Positions 45,337-55,419 of a DNA stretch of 64,000 bases are shown piece after piece. The stretch comes from RBG-16-66-20 sp036560705 (lineage in GTDB: Bacteria > Pseudomonadota > Gammaproteobacteria > Burkholderiales > SG8-39). The notes under the pieces are model-generated. The model made no database searches and was not told the origin of the DNA. It saw only the letters and a list, made by a program, of their open reading frames with translations. Location of the stretch: the NCBI GenBank assembly GCA_036560705.1, contig DATBQR010000062.1:9059-73058 (forward strand), read 5' to 3'. The first letter of the stretch is position 1. Every line of letters starts with the position of its first letter. The position numbers were made by a program, and so were the translations under genes.

Positions 45337-46245
45337 TCATCTCGCGCCGCGCATTTCCTCGACCACTGCGTCGATCAGGCGGCGCGCGATCGAGATTCTG
45401 CTTGGAAGTTTCGGCAATTGCAATACTTTGAACCAGTTGGCGGCTTCGATTTCTCCCTCCTGCGGCCGGATTTCTCCCGACACCCAGTCGCAGACGAACG
45501 CGATCATCAGCGAATTCGGAAACGGCCACGGCTGGCTGGCGAAGTAGCGGATACGCGACACCCGCACGCCGACCTCCTCCTCCACTTCCCGCTGCAGGCA
45601 CTGCTCCAGCGTCTCGCCCGGCTCGACGAAGCCGGCCAGCGCGCTGTACATCCCGGGCGGGAAGTGCGGGCTGCGCCCGAGGAGGATCTCGCCTTCGCGG
45701 CGCACCAGCGCCATCACCGCGGGGGCGATCCTCGGGTAGGCGGAGAACCGGCAGGCAGGGCAGACGCGCGAGCGCTCCTCCGTTTTCGCCTCTGTAGGCG
45801 TGCCGCAGCGGCCGCAATAGCGGTGGCTGCGGTCCCAGTCGACGAGCTGGATGGCGCGGCCGGCGAGCGCGAAATGGGCGTCGTCCAGCACCGTGAAGAG
45901 CGCGCGCAAGCCTTCCCAGGCCATGCCGGCGGGCGGCGGCGGGGTGTCCGCCGCCGCCTCTGCCGCCCAGCAGTCGGTCCCGGCCAGACGCCCTAGATAC
46001 AGTGTCCGGGCCGGTTCAAACCACAAGATGTTGTTGTTTTTTTGCAACGGAAGTTTCGCCCAACTGGGCCGCGCAGGCACCCTGGGATCGTCTGAAGGCC
46101 GCGGACTGGGCGGTCCGAGCTCGACCAGAAGGCGGTCGCCCTTGAAGACGAACCAGAGGGAGGGTCCGCGAGCCCCGCCCGTACTCCCCGGGGCGGCGAC
46201 GGCGGCTTCGAAGTCCTGCGGGCTGGTGAACGGCATCTCGGTCAT
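45337..46245 (-). CDS. nudC: NAD(H) pyrophosphatase / RNA decapping hydrolase NudC
   Basis: 302 aa. N-terminal domain, then a four-cysteine zinc ribbon (CGRCG...CPAC), and the Nudix domain with box GFVEPGETLEQCLQREVEEEVG. The NudC-specific SQPWPFPNSLM follows the box. Hydrolyses NADH and removes NAD caps from RNA in characterised members. A TATAAT lies 6 nt upstream of the ATG with no Shine-Dalgarno, so it may be leaderless. Divergent from tkt. Confidence 0.94.
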   Translation of the reverse strand: MTEMPFTSPQDFEAAVAAPGSTGGARGPSLWFVFKGDRLLVELGPPSPRPSDDPRVPARPSWAKLPLQKNNNILWFEPARTLYLGRLAGTDCWAAEAAADTPPPPAGMAWEGLRALFTVLDDAHFALAGRAIQLVDWDRSHRYCGRCGTPTEAKTEERSRVCPACRFSAYPRIAPAVMALVRREGEILLGRSPHFPPGMYSALAGFVEPGETLEQCLQREVEEEVGVRVSRIRYFASQPWPFPNSLMIAFVCDWVSGEIRPQEGEIEAANWFKVLQLPKLPSRISIARRLIDAVVEEMRGAR

Positions 46246-46251
46246 GCGCCG

Positions 46252-46257
46252 ATTATA
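46252..46257 (-). promoter_or_regulatory. -10 element of nudC (TATAAT)
   Basis: Perfect TATAAT on the minus strand, 6 nt from the nudC ATG, placing the start of transcription at about the start codon. Confidence 0.55.
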
Positions 46258-46272
46258 GGTAGTCGCTCCGCC

Positions 46273-46297
46273 AGCGAACTCGCTCGACGAGTTCGCT
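46273..46297. promoter_or_regulatory. Palindrome at the tkt promoter, candidate operator
   Basis: AGCGAACTCG-CTCGA-CGAGTTCGCT, a perfect 10-bp inverted repeat. It covers the place where the -35 of the tkt promoter should be and lies between divergent nudC and tkt. Confidence 0.45.
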
Positions 46298-46301
46298 CCT
46301 T

Positions 46302-46307
46302 TATAAT
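46302..46307 (+). promoter_or_regulatory. -10 element of the tkt operon (TATAAT)
   Basis: TATAAT 47 nt upstream of the tkt ATG, just after the palindrome. The leader is pyrimidine-rich and has no obvious Shine-Dalgarno. Confidence 0.5.
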
Positions 46308-46354
46308 TCGCCGCTCCCCCGCCTTTTTATTTCAATTTTCTTACAGCTGCGGTG

Positions 46355-48372
<2,018 letters not shown>

Positions 48373-48376
<4 letters not shown>

Positions 48377-49395
48377 CGATCAAGGTGGCCATCAACGGCT
48401 TCGGCCGCATCGGCAGGAACATCCTGCGGGCGTTCTATGAAAGCTCGGAACGTGGGACAAAGCACGACCTGCAATTCGTCGCCATCAACGACCTGGGCGA
48501 TGCGAAGACCAACGCCCACCTGCTGAAATACGACACCGCGCACGGGCGTTTCCGGGGCACGGTCGGCGTGGACGGCGACAGCCTGGTGGCGAACAACGAC
48601 CGCATCAAGGTGGTGGCCGAGCGGGATCCGTCCAAGTTGCCCTGGAAGGCGCTGGGCGTGGACGTGGTGCTGGAATGCACGGGCCTCTTTACCAGCAAGG
48701 CGAAGGCGAGTGCGCATATCAATGCCGGCGCGAAGAAGGTGATCATTTCGGCACCCGGCGACAAGGACGTGGACCGCACGGTGGTGATCGGCGTCAACCA
48801 CCAGTCGCTGAAAGCGAGCGACACGGTGATTTCGAATGCCTCCTGCACCACCAATTGCCTCGCGCCGCTGGTGAAGGCGCTCGATGACCGGATCGGCGTC
48901 GTCTCCGGCCTGATGACCACGGTGCATTCCTATACCAACGACCAGGTGCTGACGGACGTCTACCACTCGGACCTGCGGCGCGCGCGCTCGGCCAGCATGA
49001 ACATGATCCCGACCAAGACCGGCGCGGCCGCCGCCGTCGGCCTCGTGCTGCCGCACCTGAATGGCAAGCTGGACGGCTACTCCATCCGCGTGCCGACCAT
49101 CAATGTCTCGATCGTCGACCTGACATTCGTGGCGAAAAGGGCGGTCACCGTCGACGAAGTGAACCAGGCGCTCAAGCAGGCTTCCGAAGGCGACCTGAAG
49201 GGCGTTCTCGAATACACCACCGAGCCGCTGGTATCGACCGACTTCAACCACAACCCGGCGAGCTCGATCGTCGACTCGCTGCTGACCAAGGTCACCGGCG
49301 GCACGCTGGTGAAGGTGGCGAGCTGGTACGACAACGAGTGGGGTTTCTCCAACCGCATGCTGGACGTCACGGTCGCCTTGCACAGCGCGAAGTGA
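48373..49395 (+). CDS. gap: Glyceraldehyde-3-phosphate dehydrogenase
   Basis: 340 aa. Catalytic Cys158 in SNASCTTNCLAP, N-terminal INGFGRIGRN Rossmann motif, and the second-domain WYDNEWGFSNRM. Asn39-Asp40 at the end of strand 2 suggest NAD use. 4-bp overlap with tkt, and pgk starts 2 bp after its stop, so lower glycolysis enzymes are co-translated. Confidence 0.97.
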
Positions 49396-49397
49396 CG

Positions 49398-50558
49398 ATG
49401 AAGTTCAAGCGGCTCGCGGACCAGGAACTCCGCGGCAAGCGGGTTTTCATCCGCGCCGATTTGAACGTGCCGCAGGACGCGGCCGGCAACATCACCGACG
49501 ACACACGCATCCGCGCCTCGGTCCCCGGCATCCGGCTCGCGCTGGACAGGGGCGCGGCGGTGATGGTGACCTCGCACCTGGGGCGCCCCAAGGAGGGAAG
49601 CTTCGACGCGAGGGATTCCCTTGCGCCCGTCGCGAAGCGTCTTTCGGAGCTGCTTGGATTTACGGTTCCGCTCCAGCGAGACTGGTTGAACGGCGTTGAG
49701 GTGGAGGCCGGCAAAGTCGTCCTGCTCGAGAATTGCCGATTCAACGTCGGCGAGAAGGCGGACGACGAAGCGCTTTCCAGGAAAATCGCGGCGCTCTGCG
49801 ATGTCTACGTCAACGACGCGTTCGGCACCGCGCACCGGGCGGAAGCGACGACGCACGGAGCTGCGAGATTCGCCGGCATTGCCTGCGCCGGCCCGCTGAT
49901 GGCCGCGGAGCTGGACGCGCTGAGCCGCGCGCTGGCCGATCCGAAGCGTCCCCTGGTGGCCATCGTCGCGGGATCGAAAGTCTCCACCAAGCTGCCGCTC
50001 CTGCTCGCGCTGGCGAAAAAGGTGGACCGGTTGATCGTCGGCGGGGGCATCCTGAATACCTTTCTCCTGGCGAAGGGACTGCCGGTCGGCAAATCTATCG
50101 CCGAGGCGGGCCTCGCCGGGGAAGCGAAGAAAATCATGTCGGCGACGGAGGTGCCGCTGCCCGAGGACGTCGTGGTCGCGGGCGAAATGTCGGCGCGCGC
50201 GCGAGAAACCGTGACGGACGCACGCAGCGTCGCCGCGGACGACATGATTCTCGACATCGGCCCGAAGAGCGCGGCCGGGCTTGCAGGCCTGCTCAAGCAG
50301 GCGGGAACCATCGTCTGGAACGGCCCGGTCGGCGTGTTCGAGATTCCGCAGTTCGCCAATGGCACCGCAACGGTCGCGCGCGCCATCGCGGCGTCGAAGG
50401 CATTCTCGATCGCCGGCGGCGGCGACACCATTGCCGCGATCCACAAGTTCGGCGTCGCCGACGGCATCGATTACATCTCCACTGCCGGCGGCGCGTTCCT
50501 CGAATTCCTCGAGGGCCGGACCCTGCCTGCCGTCGCGGCGCTGGAGGCGCGCGCTTAG
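49398..50558 (+). CDS. pgk: Phosphoglycerate kinase
   Basis: 386 aa, start at MKFKRLADQEL. Motifs RVFIRADLNVPQD, TSHLGRPKEG, AFGTAHRAEATTHG and the C-terminal nucleotide loop GGGDTIAAI. Interconverts 1,3-bisphosphoglycerate and 3-phosphoglycerate with ADP/ATP. Follows gap by 2 bp. Its stop overlaps by 4 bp the stop of the convergent thioredoxin-like gene. Confidence 0.97.
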   Translation: MKFKRLADQELRGKRVFIRADLNVPQDAAGNITDDTRIRASVPGIRLALDRGAAVMVTSHLGRPKEGSFDARDSLAPVAKRLSELLGFTVPLQRDWLNGVEVEAGKVVLLENCRFNVGEKADDEALSRKIAALCDVYVNDAFGTAHRAEATTHGAARFAGIACAGPLMAAELDALSRALADPKRPLVAIVAGSKVSTKLPLLLALAKKVDRLIVGGGILNTFLLAKGLPVGKSIAEAGLAGEAKKIMSATEVPLPEDVVVAGEMSARARETVTDARSVAADDMILDIGPKSAAGLAGLLKQAGTIVWNGPVGVFEIPQFANGTATVARAIAASKAFSIAGGGDTIAAIHKFGVADGIDYISTAGGAFLEFLEGRTLPAVAALEARA

Positions 50559-50935
50559 CGCGCTTCTTCTACCCGGCGCGCGCCTAAGGTTTCCGGCAAG
50601 CCTGCGATTTCCTCGGGAACGACGACCGCATCGCGGTCTTCCCGCTTGAGCGAAGCCAGCGTGCGCGCGACCACGGCTTCCTGCGGCATGGTCGCGCCAT
50701 AAAAGAGCGGCTTGTCGCCGCGGAACACCGCCAGCGTCGGGAAGTTCTCGATCTCGATGCCGCCCACCAGCGCGCTGTCGTCCTCGACGTCCAGCCAGAT
50801 GAACTTCGTCCCGCCGCTTTCTTTCGCGAGCTTGTCGAAGGTGCCGTGGAAATCCGTGCAGGTCTTGCACCAGCTCGCGCACAGGCACACGACGAGCAGA
50901 TCTCCGGCGTGAGAATGCGTCGGCTGTTGCTGCAT
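50555..50935 (-). CDS. Thioredoxin-fold protein
   Basis: 126 aa. Cytoplasmic (no signal peptide). Thioredoxin-like site ASWCKTC (Cys-Lys-Thr-Cys) preceded by a hydrophobic strand, and the cis-proline region ENFPTLAVFRGDKPLFYG. Likely a thiol reductase or chaperone of unknown target. Placed between convergent pgk and divergent pyk; only 22 bp separate its start codon from that of pyk, and no Shine-Dalgarno is present. Confidence 0.82.
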   Translation of the reverse strand: MQQQPTHSHAGDLLVVCLCASWCKTCTDFHGTFDKLAKESGGTKFIWLDVEDDSALVGGIEIENFPTLAVFRGDKPLFYGATMPQEAVVARTLASLKREDRDAVVVPEEIAGLPETLGARRVEEAR

Positions 50936-50941
50936 AGCGCG

Positions 50942-50951
50942 ATGCTACACT
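50942..50951. promoter_or_regulatory. Overlapping divergent -10 elements, thioredoxin-like gene and pyk
   Basis: Forward: extended -10 TGC-TACACT (hexamer 50946-50951), 6 nt before the pyk ATG. Reverse: TAGCAT (50947-50942), 6 nt before the other ATG. Both starts of transcription would fall at the start codons. Confidence 0.5.
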
Positions 50952-50957
50952 TGGAAA

Positions 50958-52397
50958 ATGCTCCGCAGCACCAAGATCGTCGCCACGCTTGGCCCCGCCT
51001 CTTCCGACCCCGCCGTGCTCGAGCGCATGGTGCGCGCGGGTGTCGACGTGGTGCGGCTGAATTTCTCGCACGGCACGGCCGACGACCACCTTGCTCGCGC
51101 CGCGCTGGTCAGGGAGATCGGCCGCAAGGTCGGGCGCACGGTCGCCATCATGTGCGACCTGCAGGGCCCCAAGATCCGCGTCGGCAAGTTCAAGGACGGC
51201 AAGGTGATGCTGCAGAAGGGGCAGGCGTTCGTGCTCGACGCCGGCTGCGAACTGGGCGGCGGCGACCGCGCCGGCCTGGACTACAAGGAATTGCCGCGCG
51301 ACGTCGGCGCGGGCTCGGTGCTGCTGCTGGACGACGGCAAGATCGTGCTGGATGTCGCCGAAGTGCGCGGCGAGGAGGTGCACACCAGGGTGCGCCACGG
51401 CGGCGTGCTGTCCAACAACAAGGGCATCAACCGGCAGGGCGGTGGGCTGACCGCGCCCGCTCTCACCCCCAAGGACATCGAGGACATCCGCACCGCGGCG
51501 AAGATCAACGCCGACTACCTCGCGGTGTCGTTCCCCAAGTCCGGCGCCGACATGTACATGGCGCGCGAGCTGCTGCGTGCTTCGGGCGGCAAGGCCTTCC
51601 TCATCGCCAAGATCGAGCGCGCCGAGGCGGTGGTGCAATCGGCGCTGCTGGAGATCATGCACGCCTGCGACGGCATCATGGTGGCGAGGGGCGACCTGGC
51701 GGTGGAAGTGGGCGATGCCGCGGTGCCGGCGCTGCAGAAGCGCATGATCCGCCTCGCGCGCGAGAACAACAAGCTCACCATCACCGCGACGCAGATGATG
51801 GAGTCGATGATCGCGAGCCCGGTGCCGACGCGGGCCGAGGTGTCCGACGTCGCCAACGCGGTGCTGGACGGCACCGACGCCGTCATGCTGTCGGCGGAAT
51901 CGGCCAGCGGCATGTATCCGGTGGAAACCATCGAGGCGATGCACCGCATCTGCGTCGAGGCTGAGCACACGCAGCCGGTGAGCCTGGACCAGGATTTCCT
52001 CAACCGCGTGTTCACGCGCGTCGACCAGTCGATCGCCATGGCGGGCCTGTTCACCGCCTTCCACCTCAAGGTGAAGGCGATCGCCACGCTCACCGAATCG
52101 GGTTCTACCGCGCTGTGGATGAGCCGCCTGAATTGCGGCGTGCCGATCTACGCGCTCACCGCGCAGACGGAGACGCGCTACCGCTGCGCGCTGTATCGCG
52201 ACGTCTATCCGCTGATGGTGAAGTACGTCGGCAGCGACCGCGAAGAGCTGCTGGCCGAAGCCGAGAAGGCGCTGGTCGAGCACGGCGTGGTCAAGGACGG
52301 CGACCTGATCGTGCTCACCATCGGCGAGCCGATCGGCAAGTCGGGCGGCACCAACACCATGAAAATCGTCAAGGTGGGCCAGCACCGCAAGAAGTAG
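50958..52397 (+). CDS. pyk: Pyruvate kinase
   Basis: 479 aa. Visible: RSTKIVATLGPASS, VVRLNFSHG with the substrate-binding Arg and Asn, DLQGPKIRVG, the metal/catalytic region FLIAKIERAEAV and MVARGDLAVEVG, then MESMI and the C-terminal allosteric-type domain. Makes pyruvate and ATP from phosphoenolpyruvate. It has its own extended -10 promoter 6 nt from the ATG and only a weak GGA as a possible Shine-Dalgarno, so leaderless translation is likely. Confidence 0.96.
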   Translation: MLRSTKIVATLGPASSDPAVLERMVRAGVDVVRLNFSHGTADDHLARAALVREIGRKVGRTVAIMCDLQGPKIRVGKFKDGKVMLQKGQAFVLDAGCELGGGDRAGLDYKELPRDVGAGSVLLLDDGKIVLDVAEVRGEEVHTRVRHGGVLSNNKGINRQGGGLTAPALTPKDIEDIRTAAKINADYLAVSFPKSGADMYMARELLRASGGKAFLIAKIERAEAVVQSALLEIMHACDGIMVARGDLAVEVGDAAVPALQKRMIRLARENNKLTITATQMMESMIASPVPTRAEVSDVANAVLDGTDAVMLSAESASGMYPVETIEAMHRICVEAEHTQPVSLDQDFLNRVFTRVDQSIAMAGLFTAFHLKVKAIATLTESGSTALWMSRLNCGVPIYALTAQTETRYRCALYRDVYPLMVKYVGSDREELLAEAEKALVEHGVVKDGDLIVLTIGEPIGKSGGTNTMKIVKVGQHRKK

Positions 52398-52407
52398 ACG
52401 ACCTCCA

Positions 52408-52474
52408 GGAAAATCGGGGTCAGAGCCCGATTTCTGGGAACGACGAGAAAATCGGGCTCTGACCCCGATTTTCC
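52408..52474. terminator. 26-bp perfect inverted repeat between pyk and metE-like gene
   Basis: Arms at 52408-52433 and 52449-52474 with a 15-nt loop, built on GGGGTCAGAGCCC. The arms begin and end in runs of A or T, so the structure can terminate both converging genes. A half copy occurs at 23945-23962, which marks it as a dispersed repeat. Confidence 0.75.
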
Positions 52475-53485
52475 TCAGCGCCCTTCGTGGAGGTCGCGGC
52501 CCTTTACCAGCGCGCGGATTTTTCCGTCGGCGATATTCCGCTTCAGCATCCAGAAGCCGCAGTCCGGATGGACGTACCTTATGCGGCCGCGCCCCAGGAT
52601 TTTCTCGGCGCGTTCGATCGAGCGGGCGATGGCATCCGCGCTTTCGATCTCGGTGCGCTTGATGTCGACCACGCCGAGGCCGAAGCCGATATCGCGCCGC
52701 AGTTCCTTGAAAACCGCGAGTTCTTCGGGCGGACGGTGAGCCACTTCCATCACGATGTGATCCACCCGCAGCGCGTTCAGGTAGCCGAGCAGCTTGTCCC
52801 AGCCGCCTTTCTGGATGCTCTGCCCGCCGTAGTTGCCGAAGCACAAGTGAACCGCGGCCTTCGCGGTCTTCGGCACCGCCTTGAGCACCTTGTTCATTGC
52901 CTCCGCCGCCCACTTCCATTCATTGGGATGGCCGGGCAGGTTCGCTTCGTCCACCTGGATCACGTCGGCGTCCAGGTGCTTCACCTGCGCGGCCAGCACG
53001 CCGGCGATGGCGTGCGCGAGCTTCTCGGGATCGCGGTAGTGCAGGTCGTGCAGCGTCTTCGCCAGCATGTGCGGGCCGGTGAGCGTGAACTTGAGCGGTT
53101 TGCGGGCGAGTTTCCTGGCGCGCGCGCAGGCGAGCGAGAGATTCAATGTGCCGGCAGCGACCGGGCCTTCCACCACGCCGGGCGGCTTGGCGCGGAAGCG
53201 CATGCCCGCGCCTTTCGAGTAGGCGAGCCATTCCGAAAAACCGATCTCGCTGCGGATGCCGCTCATCGGCCGCGTGAAATACTCGATCATCCCGTTGGTC
53301 TCGGGATGGTTGAGGTCGAAGCGGTAGAGTTCGCCGTCGCAGACGAGGTCGATGCCGGCCTCTTCCTGCGTGTGCAGCACGACGCGCATGGCGTCCTCGA
53401 GCGCCTGCTCGGAGGGCGCGGCGGCCAGCCAGTCGGGCAGCGGGTAGGAACCGACGACGGTGGTCTTGATGCGCGGTGATTTCAT
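52475..53485 (-). CDS. MetE C-terminal-domain-like methyltransferase
   Basis: 336 aa, corresponding to the catalytic C-terminal half of cobalamin-independent methionine synthase. Starts KTTVVGSYPLPDWL, with zinc ligands in VHLCFGNYGG (HxC), MEVAHR (Glu) and HPDCGFWMLKR (Cys). The N-terminal folate-channel domain of full MetE is absent, as in core-MetE proteins whose methyl donor may not be methyl-THF. Divergent from the epimerase-like gene, with 22 bp between start codons. Confidence 0.85.
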   Translation of the reverse strand: MKSPRIKTTVVGSYPLPDWLAAAPSEQALEDAMRVVLHTQEEAGIDLVCDGELYRFDLNHPETNGMIEYFTRPMSGIRSEIGFSEWLAYSKGAGMRFRAKPPGVVEGPVAAGTLNLSLACARARKLARKPLKFTLTGPHMLAKTLHDLHYRDPEKLAHAIAGVLAAQVKHLDADVIQVDEANLPGHPNEWKWAAEAMNKVLKAVPKTAKAAVHLCFGNYGGQSIQKGGWDKLLGYLNALRVDHIVMEVAHRPPEELAVFKELRRDIGFGLGVVDIKRTEIESADAIARSIERAEKILGRGRIRYVHPDCGFWMLKRNIADGKIRALVKGRDLHEGR

Positions 53486-53492
53486 CGCGGCG

Positions 53493-53500
53493 ATTATAAT
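53493..53500. promoter_or_regulatory. Palindromic bidirectional -10 (ATTATAAT)
   Basis: The 8-bp palindrome contains TATAAT on both strands (forward 53495-53500, reverse 53498-53493). Each hexamer is exactly 7 nt from the ATG it serves (53508 forward, 53485 reverse). No Shine-Dalgarno on either side. Confidence 0.65.
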
Positions 53501-53507
53501 TCACCGG

Positions 53508-54524
53508 ATGGTTAACTTCGAAGGCGTCGAGGCGCTCGAGGAATTCATGACGCGCCCGTCCGCGGAATTGTCGGCGGATCTCGCGCGCGCAGCCGGCGAC
53601 ATCATGGTGCTCGGCGTCGGCGGGAAAATGGGGCCGACGCTCGCTCGCATGGCGAAACGCGCTGCGCCGGACCGGCGTGTGATCGGCGTGGCGCGCTTCT
53701 CGGAGAAGGGCTTGCGTGAAAAACTCGAGAGCCAGGGCATCGAGTGCATCGCCTGCGACCTGCTGGATCGCGCGGCGCTCGAGCACCTGCCGCGCGCGCC
53801 GAACCTGGTTTTCATGGCCGGCCACAAATTCGGCGCCGCTGGAAACGCCGCCTTCACCTGGGCGATGAACGTGCGCGTTCCCTACATGGTGGCCGATACT
53901 TTTCGCGAATCGCGCACGGTGGTGTTCTCCACCGCCTGCGTCTATCCGTTCGCCGACGTCGGCGGCGCCGGCGCGGGCGAGCAGACGCCGACGTTGCCGC
54001 CGCCCGGGGACTACGCCACTTCCTGCGTCGGCCGCGAGAAGGCCTTCGAATACGGCTCGCTGACGCACGGCACGCCGGGCCGCCTCGTGCGCCTCGAATA
54101 CTCGATCGACATGCGCTACGGCGTGCTGCACGACGTCGCGGCGAAAGTGTTCGCCGGCCAGCCGGTGGATGTGACCATGGGCCACGTCAACGTCATCTGG
54201 CAGGGCGACGCCAACGAACAGGCGCTGCGGCTGCTGGCGCACTGCACCGCGCCCGCTTCGCCGCTCAACGTGAGCGGGCCGGAAGTCGTCAGCGTGCGCT
54301 GGCTTGCCGGCGAATTTGGCAAGCGCTTCGGCAAGAAGGCGGTGGTGACGGGAAACGAAGCGCCCACCGCGTGGCTGGTGGATTCGCGCGCCGCGCAAAA
54401 ACTGCTGGGCGCGCCGCGCGTGCCGCTCGCCGTCATGATCGACTGGCAGGCGAGCTGGATCGAGCGCGGCCTGCCCGGCCTGGGCAAGCCGACCCACTTC
54501 GAAACGCGAGATGGAAAGTACTGA
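53508..54524 (+). CDS. NAD-dependent epimerase/dehydratase-fold protein
   Basis: 338 aa extended-SDR-like protein. The cofactor loop reads VLGVGGKMGPTLARMA rather than the usual GxxGxxG, and the FSTACVYPFADVGG and EYSIDMRYGVLHDVAAKV segments follow family order. Where YxxxK is expected the sequence is VGREK, so the catalytic Tyr seems absent. It may bind a nucleotide sugar without classical epimerase chemistry. Probably leaderless. Overlaps the GNAT gene by 14 bp. Confidence 0.75.
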   Translation: MVNFEGVEALEEFMTRPSAELSADLARAAGDIMVLGVGGKMGPTLARMAKRAAPDRRVIGVARFSEKGLREKLESQGIECIACDLLDRAALEHLPRAPNLVFMAGHKFGAAGNAAFTWAMNVRVPYMVADTFRESRTVVFSTACVYPFADVGGAGAGEQTPTLPPPGDYATSCVGREKAFEYGSLTHGTPGRLVRLEYSIDMRYGVLHDVAAKVFAGQPVDVTMGHVNVIWQGDANEQALRLLAHCTAPASPLNVSGPEVVSVRWLAGEFGKRFGKKAVVTGNEAPTAWLVDSRAAQKLLGAPRVPLAVMIDWQASWIERGLPGLGKPTHFETRDGKY

Positions 54525-55374
54525 GGGGCAGGACGACGCTCGCGTCGTGGAGCTCCGCGACGAGCACCTCGCGGGCTGCCTGGCGCTGTCGAAGTCGGCG
54601 CACTGGAACCAGAACGAAGCCGACTGGCGGCTCATGCTTGCGCAAGGCCGCGGCTGGGGCGTCATGCTTGGCGGCGCGCTTGCCGCGTCCACCGTGGTGC
54701 TTCCTTACGGGAATACTTTCGCGTGGGTGAGCATGGTCCTCGTGCTGCCGGAGCTACGCCGCAAGGGATTCGCCACGCAGCTGCTGAAAAAAGTCCTGAT
54801 TGAAAACTCCCGCTCGGGGCTGGCATCGATCCTCGATGCGACGCCCGCGGGCCACGAAGTCTATGTCCAGGAAGGCTTCCGCGATACCTGGGGGTTCAAG
54901 CGGTTTGCGCTTTCATCCTCTTCAAGAGAAGCGGTGTCGAGCAAGGAAGCTCGTCCCATCGAAAAGGCAGATTGGCGGGGCATCCTGGAACTTGATGCGC
55001 CGGCATTTGGCGCAAGCCGTGAAGCGGTGCTTCGCAACCTCGCTGCGCGGCTGCCCGATGCGGCGCTGGTGGCGGATCGCGGAGGGAAAATCGCCGGCTT
55101 CGTGCTCGGACGGGACGGCAGGGAAGCGCGCCAGCTCGGGCCGCTGGTCGCGCGCGATGAAAAAACGGCGACCGGCCTGCTGAACGCGGCATTGGCCGGC
55201 GCAAGGCCGCCCGTCTACATGGATATCGCGAACCACGCGCCGGCGCTGCAGGACTGGGCGCTCGCGCGGGGGTTTGCATTCCAGCGGCCGTTCACCCGCA
55301 TGGTGATCGGCGTGCCGCGCGCGCCGGGCGACGAATCGCTCGTCTACTGCCCGGCCGGGCCGGAGCTCGGCTAA
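54511..55374 (+). CDS. GNAT-family acetyltransferase, two-domain
   Basis: 287 aa. First GNAT domain ~10-135, with the acetyl-CoA loop VLPELRRKGFATQLLKKVL and the YVQEGFRDT strand. The second half (~145-270) has the layout of the GNAT-like domain found in YjaB/At5g-type fusions (PIEKADWRGILELDAPAFGASREAVLRNL). Acceptor unknown. Translation is probably coupled to the epimerase-like gene through a 14-bp overlap. Codons at 54785-54960 are more AT-rich than the flanks. Confidence 0.78.
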   Translation: MESTEGQDDARVVELRDEHLAGCLALSKSAHWNQNEADWRLMLAQGRGWGVMLGGALAASTVVLPYGNTFAWVSMVLVLPELRRKGFATQLLKKVLIENSRSGLASILDATPAGHEVYVQEGFRDTWGFKRFALSSSSREAVSSKEARPIEKADWRGILELDAPAFGASREAVLRNLAARLPDAALVADRGGKIAGFVLGRDGREARQLGPLVARDEKTATGLLNAALAGARPPVYMDIANHAPALQDWALARGFAFQRPFTRMVIGVPRAPGDESLVYCPAGPELG

Positions 55375-55380
55375 GGCCGG

Positions 55381-55419
55381 ATCCCCGCCTGCGCGGGGAT
55401 GACGGCCTCGCCGGCCGTC
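55381..55419. repeat. GC hairpin pair after the GNAT gene
   Basis: ATCCCCGC-CTGC-GCGGGGAT followed by GACGGCC-N5-GGCCGTC, between converging genes. Same style as the repeat at 7494-7568; likely serves as a bidirectional terminator. Confidence 0.55.

Noticed and set aside
49077..52919. A 1280-codon open frame on the minus strand across gap, pgk and pyk
   Set aside because: It is antisense to three firmly identified glycolytic genes and has the Arg/His/Asp/Val-rich composition of GC-rich shadow frames; no domain is recognisable.
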